A DNA stretch of 64,000 bases, taken from positions 62,001 through 126,000 of IMG/VR virus record IMGVR_UViG_3300028394_002328; one strand, written 5' to 3'. The notes under the pieces are model-generated. The model was not told the DNA's origin. It saw nothing but the letters and a program-made list of their open reading frames with translations, and ran no database searches. Shown here one piece after another: positions 32,151-40,091 of the stretch. The DNA is from a virus. Numbering within the stretch: position 1 is the first letter of the stretch; each line of letters starts with the position of its first letter. Made by a program: the position numbers and the translations under genes.

Positions 32151-34166
32151 ATGAAATTTAAAATATTGGCTGCAAGCGTGGCACTAGCCTGTTCTAGTTT
32201 GTCTTATGCTCAGACTACCACAGAATATTCTCTAAGCCGTAGCCTTGATGTAATTAAAGCTAACGCCGCATATGCCCGTGGTTACACAGGTAAAGGTAGT
32301 GTAATTGCTATTTTAGATACAGGTATCGACACCAGCAGTGATGAATTTAAAAACAAAATCCTAGCCATTAAGGACTTCAGCAATAGTGGTACTATCGTTG
32401 ATAAAGTTGGACATGGCACTCATGTTGCAGGTATTGCAGCCGCCGCTAAAAATGGTGTAGGTGTTCAAGGTGTTGCTTATGATGCTAGTTTGATTGTTGG
32501 TAAGATCACCAACACTGGTGCTATGAACACACAAACCGTTCTTACAGCCGCAAGTTGGGCTGCTAGTTTGGGTGCTGATGTTGCTAACATGAGCGTTACA
32601 TTTCCTATTAGTCGTAACACAATTACCCCTGTACTGATTGCCCCGGGTATCTATAAAACATCTTATACTAACACTGGCAAATTGCCCTATGACTTTGACG
32701 CTAAGGTATGGGCGGCTGCTACTAAAGGTGAAATGATCATGGTTGTAGCCGCAGGCAATGAGGCTACAGCATGGTCTAATAGTATTACTCAGTTGGCTAC
32801 TGCTACTGACGCAAATGGTAATTTGTTGTTGGGTGGTAGAATGATTATCGCAGGCAATTGGAACAGTGTTACTAATAAGACCGTTGGTCCATCAACCAAT
32901 GGCGCGGCGCATCTATGCCAAGTTATGGTTAATTCAGTTTGCCAAGACAAGTACAAAGCATATGACTTTTTTCTAATGGCTCCCGGTACTAGCATTATTA
33001 GCACTGGACTTAAGACTCCTATCAATCCAACTGGATTGGTTACTATGTCTGGTACATCTATGGCAGCCCCTGCTATCTCAGGTGGCGCCGCACTAATTCA
33101 TCAGATGTGGCCACAGATGACAGGCTCTAACATTGTAAGGTTATTGCTTGTTACTGCTAACAAGAATCTGCCTGGCTATAGTCTATACACTATGGGTCAG
33201 GGTCTAATGGATCTTGATAAAGCAACTAGCCCAGTTGGTTCGGTTGGTATCCCAACTACAGGTCGATTGTCCGATACTACTCTTGCCAGCGCAAGACCTC
33301 TTGTCTACACTGCAACTGGTAGTGCTAGCACAGGTAAACTAAGTGGCATCATGGTAGTGGATAGTTTTGAGCGTGATTTCTATCTCAATGGCAAATCATT
33401 TACTGCACACAAGAAAGCTGATCCCTTCAATCCTCATCAGGCAATGATGCCCTATGAGTCACACAACCCTTATACATTGTTCAATACATACTATGACCGA
33501 ACTAATGTACAAATAGGCTCATATGAGATGAGCATTTACCGTGACACTACTAACATGTTGGAAACATCACCCATGATGTTGGAAATGGCTTACACTAAAA
33601 ACTTTGGTGATACTAGTGTCAAGTTTTCAGGTGGATTCTTTAACGAAACTAACACTTGGTTGGGTAATAGTGTAGGTAGTTTTGTGGGTGATGGTAAAAA
33701 CAATAACAGCACTACACAGTTTGCCGGTGTTGAACTGAACAAAGCATTTGACACTGGTACTAATCTGTATGCTAATTTTATCCATGGTATCACAAAGACC
33801 AACTCGCATAGTGAAAACATTCAGAAAATTGGAAGTGTCCTAAGTTACGCATGGACCGCAGGTATTGAGCAAAAACTAAATATCAACAATACAATTGGTG
33901 TTATGGTATATCAACCTGTTAGTGTCTACCGTGCTAATGCTGATTTGGTTGCCCCTGTTGGATTGGATAGTTCATTCAATGTCATTCAGAATAGTAGTGT
34001 TAACCTAGCCGCAGATGTACATGAATTTAGAACGGGTGTTTATCATAAGTTCCAAAACTCTAAGGAGTTTAACACTATGGCATTTGTAGAGGCTCGGCAG
34101 AATTATCGTGGTCAACTGGGTCAAAATGACATGGCTGTAGGATTCAAACTTACAAAAACCTTTTGA
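32151..34166 (+). CDS. Exported subtilase with outer-membrane-like C-terminal domain
   Basis: 671 residues. Signal peptide MKFKILAASVALACSSLSYA. S8 protease with Asp56 in IAILDTGID, His88 in GHGTHVAGI, oxyanion Asn in VVAAGNEA and Ser303 in MSGTSMAAP. Residues about 390-671 are a beta-rich region of alternating hydrophobic strands ending in a terminal Phe (KLTKTF), the signature of outer-membrane barrels, so the layout matches an autotransporter-type protease. AAGGGA precedes the ATG. Codon use is phage-like. Such a protease could act at the cell surface, on receptors or during lysis; the role is inference. Confidence 0.9.
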   Translation: MKFKILAASVALACSSLSYAQTTTEYSLSRSLDVIKANAAYARGYTGKGSVIAILDTGIDTSSDEFKNKILAIKDFSNSGTIVDKVGHGTHVAGIAAAAKNGVGVQGVAYDASLIVGKITNTGAMNTQTVLTAASWAASLGADVANMSVTFPISRNTITPVLIAPGIYKTSYTNTGKLPYDFDAKVWAAATKGEMIMVVAAGNEATAWSNSITQLATATDANGNLLLGGRMIIAGNWNSVTNKTVGPSTNGAAHLCQVMVNSVCQDKYKAYDFFLMAPGTSIISTGLKTPINPTGLVTMSGTSMAAPAISGGAALIHQMWPQMTGSNIVRLLLVTANKNLPGYSLYTMGQGLMDLDKATSPVGSVGIPTTGRLSDTTLASARPLVYTATGSASTGKLSGIMVVDSFERDFYLNGKSFTAHKKADPFNPHQAMMPYESHNPYTLFNTYYDRTNVQIGSYEMSIYRDTTNMLETSPMMLEMAYTKNFGDTSVKFSGGFFNETNTWLGNSVGSFVGDGKNNNSTTQFAGVELNKAFDTGTNLYANFIHGITKTNSHSENIQKIGSVLSYAWTAGIEQKLNINNTIGVMVYQPVSVYRANADLVAPVGLDSSFNVIQNSSVNLAADVHEFRTGVYHKFQNSKEFNTMAFVEARQNYRGQLGQNDMAVGFKLTKTF

Positions 34167-34172
34167 TTAACC

Positions 34173-34421
34173 TTGCACTACTATAACATTGAATCATTAA
34201 AAGAATGGGAAGAATGTAAACCAGGTTGGTATGAATGTAAATTACCATTACACAACTCAGGCCCGCAAGAACTTAAATATGTTGAATCAATTATAGATTG
34301 GGTTTTCAATCACATTGAAAAGTGTGAAAAACATGCTAGATGGATGATCACCGATGAATCATTCAATTTTAAATTTAGGTATGAGCGGGACTACTTAATG
34401 TTTGTTTTGCGTTGGTCATGA
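34173..34421 (+). CDS. LRW-tail small protein 2 (82 aa)
   Basis: TTG 34173 is the only plausible start after the subtilase stop (weak SD). Reads MHYYNIESLKEWEECKPGWY and ends RDYLMFVLRWS. First of the tandem cluster; its stop overlaps the next ATG. Confidence 0.65.
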   Translation: MHYYNIESLKEWEECKPGWYECKLPLHNSGPQELKYVESIIDWVFNHIEKCEKHARWMITDESFNFKFRYERDYLMFVLRWS

Positions 34422-34630
34422 ACACTGTTACGGTATATAATAAAACCGGTAATGAAATTAGTTTAATACTTGGTGAATTAAAATCACATGGATTGGTTGC
34501 CAATGAACATTATGAGTTTAGATATTTTCATACTACTTGGGATCCTATGACAGGCGAAGTTCCAAAAAAATGTGAATTTACTTTTAAAGATGATAAACTA
34601 GCAAGTTGGTTTATCTTGAGATGGGGATGA
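34418..34630 (+). CDS. LRW-tail small protein 3 (70 aa)
   Basis: ATG 34418 overlaps the upstream stop (ATGA). MNTVTVYNKTGNEISLILGE; ends DDKLASWFILRWG. The preceding FTFK strand and acidic DD before the tail recur in the family. Confidence 0.7.
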   Translation: MNTVTVYNKTGNEISLILGELKSHGLVANEHYEFRYFHTTWDPMTGEVPKKCEFTFKDDKLASWFILRWG

Positions 34631-34821
34631 AACTATTAAAAGCCAATCAAGCCGATAGTCTAGTAGTCATCATAAGAGATTATGAATTTTTTGATGGAGA
34701 TACCACCGAAGATATGGATGAATGGTGTTGGCAAACATTTGGGTATCACCCAAGAACTGGCATGGTGTTGACATTTCGTGAACCCAGCCATACTAATTGG
34801 TTTATGTTAAGATGGGGATAG
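34627..34821 (+). CDS. LRW-tail small protein 4 (64 aa)
   Basis: ATG 34627 overlaps the upstream stop. MKLLKANQADSLVVIIRDYE; ends EPSHTNWFMLRWG. The TGGGGATGA that encodes the upstream tail also supplies this start codon. Confidence 0.7.
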   Translation: MKLLKANQADSLVVIIRDYEFFDGDTTEDMDEWCWQTFGYHPRTGMVLTFREPSHTNWFMLRWG

Positions 34822-35057
34822 AGACTAAACGCAAGCGAAGAACACCAGAAGATTGGCATACTGTGTTTACTGGAAAAGCAAATCACTGGAAGGCTACTGA
34901 TTGGTGTACTAAACAATTTGGTCAACGTTGGAGTGTTGTGGATAATAGAGATGGTATATGGTGCTGCTTTTGGGCTGGTCGAGAACAATTTAGTTCATAT
35001 ATTTGGCATTTTGAAAATGAGCGTGATGCCATGTGGTTTAAACTGAGGTGGATCTAA
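34812..35057 (+). CDS. LRW-tail small protein 5 (81 aa)
   Basis: ATG 34812 lies in the LRWG codons of the previous gene (10-base overlap). MGIETKRKRRTPEDWHTVFT; ends NERDAMWFKLRWI. Basic N-terminus, Trp-rich. Confidence 0.68.
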   Translation: MGIETKRKRRTPEDWHTVFTGKANHWKATDWCTKQFGQRWSVVDNRDGIWCCFWAGREQFSSYIWHFENERDAMWFKLRWI

Positions 35058-35059
35058 AA

Positions 35060-35458
35060 ATGGAAAAACAATTAGAACATATAGATAAAGCGGGAAATAC
35101 GTTAGTAGGCATATTTCATAGACTGGCACTATTTGGTATTGGTGCTGCCACTGTATGGAGCGCTGGCACGAACTTTTTAGAAATGTTTAGCCAAACACGT
35201 GTTGATATAGACGACCTATTACTATTGTTTATATACTTGGAAATCGGAGCTATGGTTGGGATCTACTTTAAAACCAATCATATGCCTGTGCGTTTTCTAA
35301 TTTATATTGCTATCACGGCATTAACTAGACATATGGTAGATTTAATAGCCATTGGCCATGAACAAATGACTAACATATTAATACTGTCTGGAGCCACTTT
35401 GATATTATCTATTAGTTTGTTTTTAATTAGATTGGCCAGTAGTAAATTTTCATCATGA
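35060..35458 (+). CDS. psiE: PsiE-family membrane protein
   Basis: 132 residues, typical PsiE length (about 135). Four predicted membrane helices. The conserved core YLEIGAMVGIYFKTNHMPVR and YIAITALTRHMVDL is characteristic of phosphate-starvation-inducible protein PsiE of proteobacteria, whose molecular function is unknown. Starts 2 bases after the preceding LRW gene and interrupts the tandem family, so it appears inserted. Probably an auxiliary gene taken from a host. Confidence 0.9.
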   Translation: MEKQLEHIDKAGNTLVGIFHRLALFGIGAATVWSAGTNFLEMFSQTRVDIDDLLLLFIYLEIGAMVGIYFKTNHMPVRFLIYIAITALTRHMVDLIAIGHEQMTNILILSGATLILSISLFLIRLASSKFSS

Positions 35459-35468
35459 TCATACAACT

Positions 35469-35780
35469 ATGAAATTTAGAATTGATAGAACAGATAAAAG
35501 ACATACCGGGCATGAACAATTCCAATGGTACATAAAAGCCTATGGTGATTGGCGTACTCATAATCAAATTGACAAACTGTCCAGCTTGTTTGATCTGAGA
35601 GAATGGGCGTGGACTACTTGGGGCCCTAGTTGCGAACGTGACTTCTGGCTCTATATTCTACGCTACGACCCTGACTATGCGTTAAATACTCACTGGTGCT
35701 GGCATACAGAATATAAAGAAACTAAACTGTATCTCCGCACCGACAAAGAAGCCGATTGGTTTACGCTGAGGTGGCTATGA
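35469..35780 (+). CDS. LRW-tail small protein 6 (103 aa)
   Basis: Longest member. MKFRIDRTDKRHTGHEQFQW, internal LFDLREWAWTTWGPSCERDF and a second Trp-rich part HWCWHTEYKETKLYLRTDKE before ADWFTLRWL. It could be a fusion of two units of the family. Confidence 0.7.
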   Translation: MKFRIDRTDKRHTGHEQFQWYIKAYGDWRTHNQIDKLSSLFDLREWAWTTWGPSCERDFWLYILRYDPDYALNTHWCWHTEYKETKLYLRTDKEADWFTLRWL

Positions 35781-35959
35781 TAGTTACTATACCTTACGAT
35801 CCATTTTGGGAACCATTGAATTGGGCTAAAAAATATTGTTCAAGTTATATTACTAACAATATGCACATGGATGGATACAATACATATGATGCTACAAAAA
35901 TCGATTATCATTTCAGCGACGAAAAAGATGCGGTAATGTTTGCGTTGAGGTGGGCTTGA
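35777..35959 (+). CDS. LRW-tail small protein 7 (60 aa)
   Basis: ATG 35777 overlaps the upstream stop (ATGA). MIVTIPYDPFWEPLNWAKKY; ends FSDEKDAVMFALRWA. Last of the cluster; followed 8 bases later by an early promoter. Confidence 0.7.
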   Translation: MIVTIPYDPFWEPLNWAKKYCSSYITNNMHMDGYNTYDATKIDYHFSDEKDAVMFALRWA

Positions 35960-35966
35960 AAACAGG

Positions 35967-35995
35967 TTGACATTAAATTGACATGTCTGTATAAT
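35967..35995 (+). promoter_or_regulatory. Early sigma70-type promoter for the 36-38 kb operon
   Basis: TTGACA (35967-35972), 17 bp, TATAAT (35990-35995), leader ATACGCTGAACAACCGGAG, a variant of the shared early leader. Confidence 0.87.
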
Positions 35996-36026
35996 ATATA
36001 CATACGCTGAACAACCGGAGCAAAAG

Positions 36027-36233
36027 ATGAACGAACGAATTAAAGAACTGATAAAACAGGCAACCGAGGAGGAACTGGACTACACTGAAAGCGGTGTGCC
36101 TTTCGTTGTTAGGGAGTTTGTTCCAGAAAAGTTTGCCGAGTTGATCATTTCCGAAACTTGTCGAATGCTGGCAGAGAACAGTGAACTTAGAGCCGCTACT
36201 CTCGTAGGCAAACACTTTCCACTTTGGAAATAA
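36027..36233 (+). CDS. MNERI-family small protein 1 (68 aa)
   Basis: MNERIKELIKQATEEELDYT, then VPEKFAELIISETCRM. Shares with four neighbours the pattern MNxRIxEL, (K)FAELIVxEC. Strong promoter and CGGAG upstream. Function unknown. Confidence 0.75.
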   Translation: MNERIKELIKQATEEELDYTESGVPFVVREFVPEKFAELIISETCRMLAENSELRAATLVGKHFPLWK

Positions 36234-36237
36234 TGAG

Positions 36238-36444
36238 ATGAACAAACGAATTCTTGAACTTGCCTTAAAGTCTGGTAGCACACACAAACAGAATCTTGGT
36301 GTGTATCAATTCTATGAAGATGAATTGGAAAAGTTTGCTGAATTGATTGTGAATGAATGTCTGCGACAGGCAAAGGAAGTGGTAATTCCTATTACAGCCG
36401 ATGCTATTGAAAACAAGATTAAAGAACATTTTGGTGTTGAATGA
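36238..36444 (+). CDS. MNERI-family small protein 2 (68 aa)
   Basis: MNKRILELALKSGSTHKQNL, then LEKFAELIVNECLRQ and tail KEHFGVE. Four bases after the previous stop; overlaps the next gene by ATGA. Confidence 0.75.
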   Translation: MNKRILELALKSGSTHKQNLGVYQFYEDELEKFAELIVNECLRQAKEVVIPITADAIENKIKEHFGVE

Positions 36445-36818
36445 TGAAAATCAGATACAGTACTAATTGGATGGGCCCAGTCAGTATGAATTGGTATGAA
36501 CAACGCGGCCTTGTTGAAACTAAAATGATCACACTAGAAAAAGACTCAGTTATCAGTGGACTTAAGGCCGGCGAAGGATTTAAAATTGATGAAATCACCA
36601 CACATTATAGTTGCGGTAGAATTGATGTAAGAGGAACTGATGATCCTCATGGTGATGAAATAGGCGTGCCTCCAATGACCAGTGAGGATTGGGCTAGGTT
36701 TGGTCTTTGGCTTGAGACTTTTGAAACTGATGCGGTTTGGACATTGGATCAATTAGTTGAACTATACGAGAGAGATAATCCAAAAATTACATGGGACAAT
36801 TATGAACGAACGAATTAG
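36441..36818 (+). CDS. Hypothetical protein (125 aa) in MNERI operon
   Basis: MMKIRYSTNWMGPVSMNWYE, then CGRIDVRGTDDPHGDEIGVP and SEDWARFGLWLETFETD. Glycine and Asp-rich middle. Familiar as a conserved small phage protein; unknown function. Overlaps both neighbours. Confidence 0.75.
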   Translation: MMKIRYSTNWMGPVSMNWYEQRGLVETKMITLEKDSVISGLKAGEGFKIDEITTHYSCGRIDVRGTDDPHGDEIGVPPMTSEDWARFGLWLETFETDAVWTLDQLVELYERDNPKITWDNYERTN

Positions 36819-37029
36819 AGAACTTGCTGAACAGGCTGAATTTTCCGAAAAAGACTTGCACATTCAAGGTGATAATTTTCAAAAGTTCGCCGAGTTGATT
36901 GTCAAGGAATGTATGAGAATGTGTGAGGTTGCTCAAGTGGGGTATCTTACACACGGACTAGAAAAAGAAGCATCGGGTGCTTTTTCTGTCAAACAATACA
37001 TTGAAGAATATCTAGGAGTTGACGAATGA
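36802..37029 (+). CDS. MNERI-family small protein 3 (75 aa)
   Basis: ATG 36802 within the previous gene. MNERIRELAEQAEFSEKDLH, FQKFAELIVKECMRM, tail EEYLGVDE. Overlaps the next member by ATGA. Confidence 0.75.
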   Translation: MNERIRELAEQAEFSEKDLHIQGDNFQKFAELIVKECMRMCEVAQVGYLTHGLEKEASGAFSVKQYIEEYLGVDE

Positions 37030-37226
37030 ACGAACGAATTCGAGAATGTTGGTTAAAGGCTGCTAGAGAAGATTCCGGTGATAAGTGGGATACGCAAGAA
37101 GAATTTATTGAGCGATTCGCTCGGTTGATTATTAGAAAATGTGCTAAGGTTGCCGATCTTGCTGATGAGAACAAATGCGAATGGATTGGTGGAAATATTC
37201 TAACACATTTCGGAGTCGAAGAATGA
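37026..37226 (+). CDS. MNERI-family small protein 4 (66 aa)
   Basis: MNERIRECWLKAAREDSGDK, FIERFARLIIRKCAKV, tail HFGVEE. More basic than its paralogues. Confidence 0.75.
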   Translation: MNERIRECWLKAAREDSGDKWDTQEEFIERFARLIIRKCAKVADLADENKCEWIGGNILTHFGVEE

Positions 37227-37564
37227 GCTTAACCGTAAGCCTAATGGTGCCCAAACCTGTATCAGTCTATGACAACAACATTACTCATAACTTGAGCAAG
37301 ATGGCCTCCGAAGTCAAATTGTCTAATGGACTCTCACTATACGATGTGTTATGGCGGCCTGATGAACACGAACTGGAATTGGCCGAAGATATTGTAGAAC
37401 TGCTGGACGAAGGCTGGAACATACTAGTCAGTGAGCCTGATCGATTTCGACAACTTAATCCAGAGAATGGCTGGGGCAATTACGACGGTCTTTGTAAGTT
37501 TGTTTATGAATACCGTAATGCCTGCTGGAACGAACCTAATGCTACTATAGAGGTCTGCCGATGA
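37223..37564 (+). CDS. Hypothetical protein (113 aa) in MNERI operon
   Basis: ATG 37223 overlaps the previous stop. MSLTVSLMVPKPVSVYDNNI, then LYDVLWRPDEHELELAEDIV and a Gly/Asn-rich NPENGWGNYDGL. Unknown function. Confidence 0.75.
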   Translation: MSLTVSLMVPKPVSVYDNNITHNLSKMASEVKLSNGLSLYDVLWRPDEHELELAEDIVELLDEGWNILVSEPDRFRQLNPENGWGNYDGLCKFVYEYRNACWNEPNATIEVCR

Positions 37565-37809
37565 ACGAACGAATTAGACAACTTGCTGATGAGGCTGGAT
37601 TAAAATATCACAACTGGATCACAAATGAATCCAATATAAACGATGGTTATTTCAAGTATCCAAGATTAGAAGATTACGAAAAGTTCGCCGAGTTGATTGT
37701 TAAAGATTGTTTGGACATTGTTAATAGACACGAGTACAGTTATCATGAGGCTGATCCACTTTGGGAAACTGCTCAATTGATTAAAGAACGTTTTGGAGTT
37801 GAAGAATGA
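37561..37809 (+). CDS. MNERI-family small protein 5 (82 aa)
   Basis: MNERIRQLADEAGLKYHNWI, YEKFAELIVKDCLDI, tail ERFGVEE. Longest member owing to an insertion after residue 20. Overlaps neighbours by ATGA on both sides. Confidence 0.75.
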   Translation: MNERIRQLADEAGLKYHNWITNESNINDGYFKYPRLEDYEKFAELIVKDCLDIVNRHEYSYHEADPLWETAQLIKERFGVEE

Positions 37810-38114
37810 AAACATTAGCAGAAGCTTGGGAACTTATTGATTATTTAAACGAACAAGCACACTCAGATGCTTGGGAGAGTTGGGAAGCCGCAGATGAAAT
37901 GGAAGAATCTGATGATGAGGACAGCGGCGAAACGGCTGAACAACTTAGAGAAGAAGCCAGTAATGAACAGGCTGGATACTTCCGTGACAGTTACGAGATG
38001 CTAGACGAAGAAGATCAAGCGGCAATTAAACATTGGCTCAAAGAAGATGAATCATTTAAGGATCAATTTGCTACTTGGTTTGGCTACGACTACTTTGAAG
38101 ATGAATTTGAATGA
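37806..38114 (+). CDS. Highly acidic small protein (102 aa)
   Basis: MKTLAEAWELIDYLNEQAHS followed by DEMEESDDEDSGETAEQLRE and further acidic helices, ending FGYDYFEDEFE. About a third of residues are Asp or Glu. Such a charge pattern fits a DNA mimic (as anti-restriction or nuclease inhibitors) but no sequence family supports it. Confidence 0.72.
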   Translation: MKTLAEAWELIDYLNEQAHSDAWESWEAADEMEESDDEDSGETAEQLREEASNEQAGYFRDSYEMLDEEDQAAIKHWLKEDESFKDQFATWFGYDYFEDEFE

Positions 38115-38126
38115 TTGTTTGCGTTA

Positions 38127-38393
38127 ATGACAATAATTAAATCTTTTAAGGATTACGACGATGACGATCCTGAAATAGATCGTAGGAAAAATCGTTGGAA
38201 TTATTGGAACGCACTTAAAAAAATCAGAGTAGAATATCTTGATGGTAAAACAAATTTTGATGCATATGAATTTGAAGAATATATAACAACTGTGTATGGC
38301 ATTAAAATGCACCTAACCGATGGTAAAATTACTGATGGTTACGAGATAGTGGATGAAAAAAAATATGTTGTATTTTTATTAAAGTTTACTTAG
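38127..38393 (+). CDS. Hypothetical protein (88 aa)
   Basis: MTIIKSFKDYDDDDPEIDRR, then RVEYLDGKTNFDAYEFEEYI and end KKYVVFLLKFT, a tail reminiscent of the LRW family (aromatic-x-L-[RK]-[WF]). No SD; the upstream in-frame TTG at 38115 is an alternative. Confidence 0.65.
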   Translation: MTIIKSFKDYDDDDPEIDRRKNRWNYWNALKKIRVEYLDGKTNFDAYEFEEYITTVYGIKMHLTDGKITDGYEIVDEKKYVVFLLKFT

Positions 38394-38394
38394 T

Positions 38395-39084
38395 ATGAAT
38401 GAATTAATAGATGGAAGTGGCTATGTATTAACTAAGAATTTTATTCCTGAACAATTAATTGACAATGTGGTTAATCGTTTAGATGAAATTTCACCAGTCC
38501 GTGCATCTAGTTCCACAATGGAATATGCTGAAAAAGAAGATATAAAAAACTTACCTGATATAGCGGTATGGTGGTCACAAACTGTTATTAATTGGCTAGA
38601 AGTTTTAGAAATAGAAAAATTATTAAATCCATTAATTAAAAATTACTTACCTAATGCTGAATTTTATTCTAGTGATATTGTAGTAATTGAAAAAGAAAGT
38701 ACTTGGCTAAACCCACATGTGGACACTCCCCACAGATTTAAAAAATATAATTACGATAAAAGACTATTAGGTATACAGTGTATTATTTCACTAAGTGATA
38801 TCAATAAAGATTCTGCTAGCACTGGATTAGTCCCTCAAAGTCAACTAAAGGATTATAATATTAATTTGTGCTACGAGGGTTTATATAATGATTTCTTCTT
38901 AGAACATTGTATTCAACCTGATATGCCCAAAGGATCTATTCTATTTTATAATTGTAGGGTACTACATAGTAGTATGCCTAATCCATTGCCCAAATCAAGA
39001 CCGGCACTATTGCTTCATTACCTAAATGGTGATATAGTTGAAGATGTAAAAGATATTGACAATATTTGGAAAAGCAATAAATGA
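38395..39084 (+). CDS. 2-oxoglutarate/Fe(II) dioxygenase (PhyH-like)
   Basis: 229 residues. Double-stranded beta-helix oxygenase motif: HxD in LNPHVDTPHR (His and Asp iron ligands), distal His in CRVLHSSMPN and the 2OG-binding Arg in KSRPALLLHY. Hydroxylates a small molecule, peptide or nucleotide; the substrate cannot be read. Such oxygenases are common in T4-like phages of aquatic bacteria. Overlaps the next gene by ATGA. Confidence 0.85.
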   Translation: MNELIDGSGYVLTKNFIPEQLIDNVVNRLDEISPVRASSSTMEYAEKEDIKNLPDIAVWWSQTVINWLEVLEIEKLLNPLIKNYLPNAEFYSSDIVVIEKESTWLNPHVDTPHRFKKYNYDKRLLGIQCIISLSDINKDSASTGLVPQSQLKDYNINLCYEGLYNDFFLEHCIQPDMPKGSILFYNCRVLHSSMPNPLPKSRPALLLHYLNGDIVEDVKDIDNIWKSNK

Positions 39085-39701
39085 AAATTGAATCAGATGT
39101 TGATATTGATTTTGGAGACAGAGAAAAGATTCTTCAACATATCAATTACATTCCAGCAGCAATGCGTAAAGTTAAACCACAGCGTAAACATGCTACGGGT
39201 ATACATATCACACAGATTCCATATGACCCTGTTAATGACATGGCTGCTATTGATTATTCAGATGCGGAACAGCGTGGATACTTTAAATTAGATTTACTAA
39301 ATGTCCATGTATATAATCAAGTTAGAGATGAATTACATTTAGTTGAATTAATGCGTGATCCAAATTGGGATAATTTGAAAGATAAAGAGTTTGTAGAGAA
39401 ATTGATTCATCTAGGAAATCATTATCAATCACTACAAAAAATGCCTGAGCCTGTTAATAGTATCCCTAGGCTAGCAATGTTCTTAGCACTAATTCGTCCT
39501 GCTAAAAAACATTTAATTGGTAAGACTTGGAGAGAAGTAAGTAAAACTATATGGGATAAGGGTGATGATGGTTATGTATTCAAGCGTTCGCATTCTTGTG
39601 CCTACGCAATGTTAGTTGTGGTTCATATGAACTTGCTAGAAGAATCAAGGCATTCTTTTTACAAGAGTGATGCTTCTTCGTTTGCTTCTTCGTTTGTGTA
39701 A
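39081..39701 (+). CDS. Miniature DnaE/PolC-like protein (206 aa)
   Basis: Despite its size it carries, in DnaE order, the palm motif DVDIDF (6-11), KHATGIHI (36-43), YFKLDLLN (67-74), LALIRP (135-140) and FKRSHSCAYA (167-176). These correspond to the PDxDxDF, KHAGGVVI, KFDFLG, LxRPG and FNKSHAxAYA motifs of C-family DNA polymerases, including all three catalytic Asp. The PHP domain, thumb and most of the fingers are absent. Either a degenerate relic with a structural role or an extremely compact polymerase-like enzyme. Coupled to the oxygenase gene. Confidence 0.72.
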   Translation: MKIESDVDIDFGDREKILQHINYIPAAMRKVKPQRKHATGIHITQIPYDPVNDMAAIDYSDAEQRGYFKLDLLNVHVYNQVRDELHLVELMRDPNWDNLKDKEFVEKLIHLGNHYQSLQKMPEPVNSIPRLAMFLALIRPAKKHLIGKTWREVSKTIWDKGDDGYVFKRSHSCAYAMLVVVHMNLLEESRHSFYKSDASSFASSFV

Positions 39702-40025
39702 TTCGTTCATACTACATACTGGACCATGTAATATTACTAAACTTTTATTTGTAAAAGTTCTTAGATAAGGTTTAAAAGGAAGCCATTCTTCCTTTAAGAA
39801 TAAATTAATGGGAATCAATCTATTTGATTCCCACCACCACGTATCCCCTAATTCTAAAAATCTAGTTCTAGAATTACTATCTATTATTGATCCATAATCA
39901 TATATAGTAGTAACACTGTCATCTTTATTCTGAACTATTCCTACATAATCCTGACTGGCATAGGAACATACCGTTATAAACGGATGTGTTTCACTAAGCT
40001 TTTTAAAAAATTCATTTTGAATCAT
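39645..40025 (-). CDS. Hypothetical protein on minus strand (126 aa)
   Basis: MIQNEFFKKLSETHPFITVC, then YVGIVQNKDDSVTTIYDYGS and WWWESNRLIPINLFLK, a composition typical of a real small phage protein. The basic C-terminus (HKRRSKRRSIT) lies antisense to the last 57 bases of the DnaE-like gene, so the two transcripts converge and overlap. Promoter not evident. Confidence 0.75.
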   Translation of the reverse strand: MIQNEFFKKLSETHPFITVCSYASQDYVGIVQNKDDSVTTIYDYGSIIDSNSRTRFLELGDTWWWESNRLIPINLFLKEEWLPFKPYLRTFTNKSLVILHGPVCSMNELHKRRSKRRSITLVKRMP

Positions 40026-40091
40026 TATTATTTTTACAATACATTCTATTTAATCGGGCAACCAAGAAGATAATAATTTAATATTTTGAGA

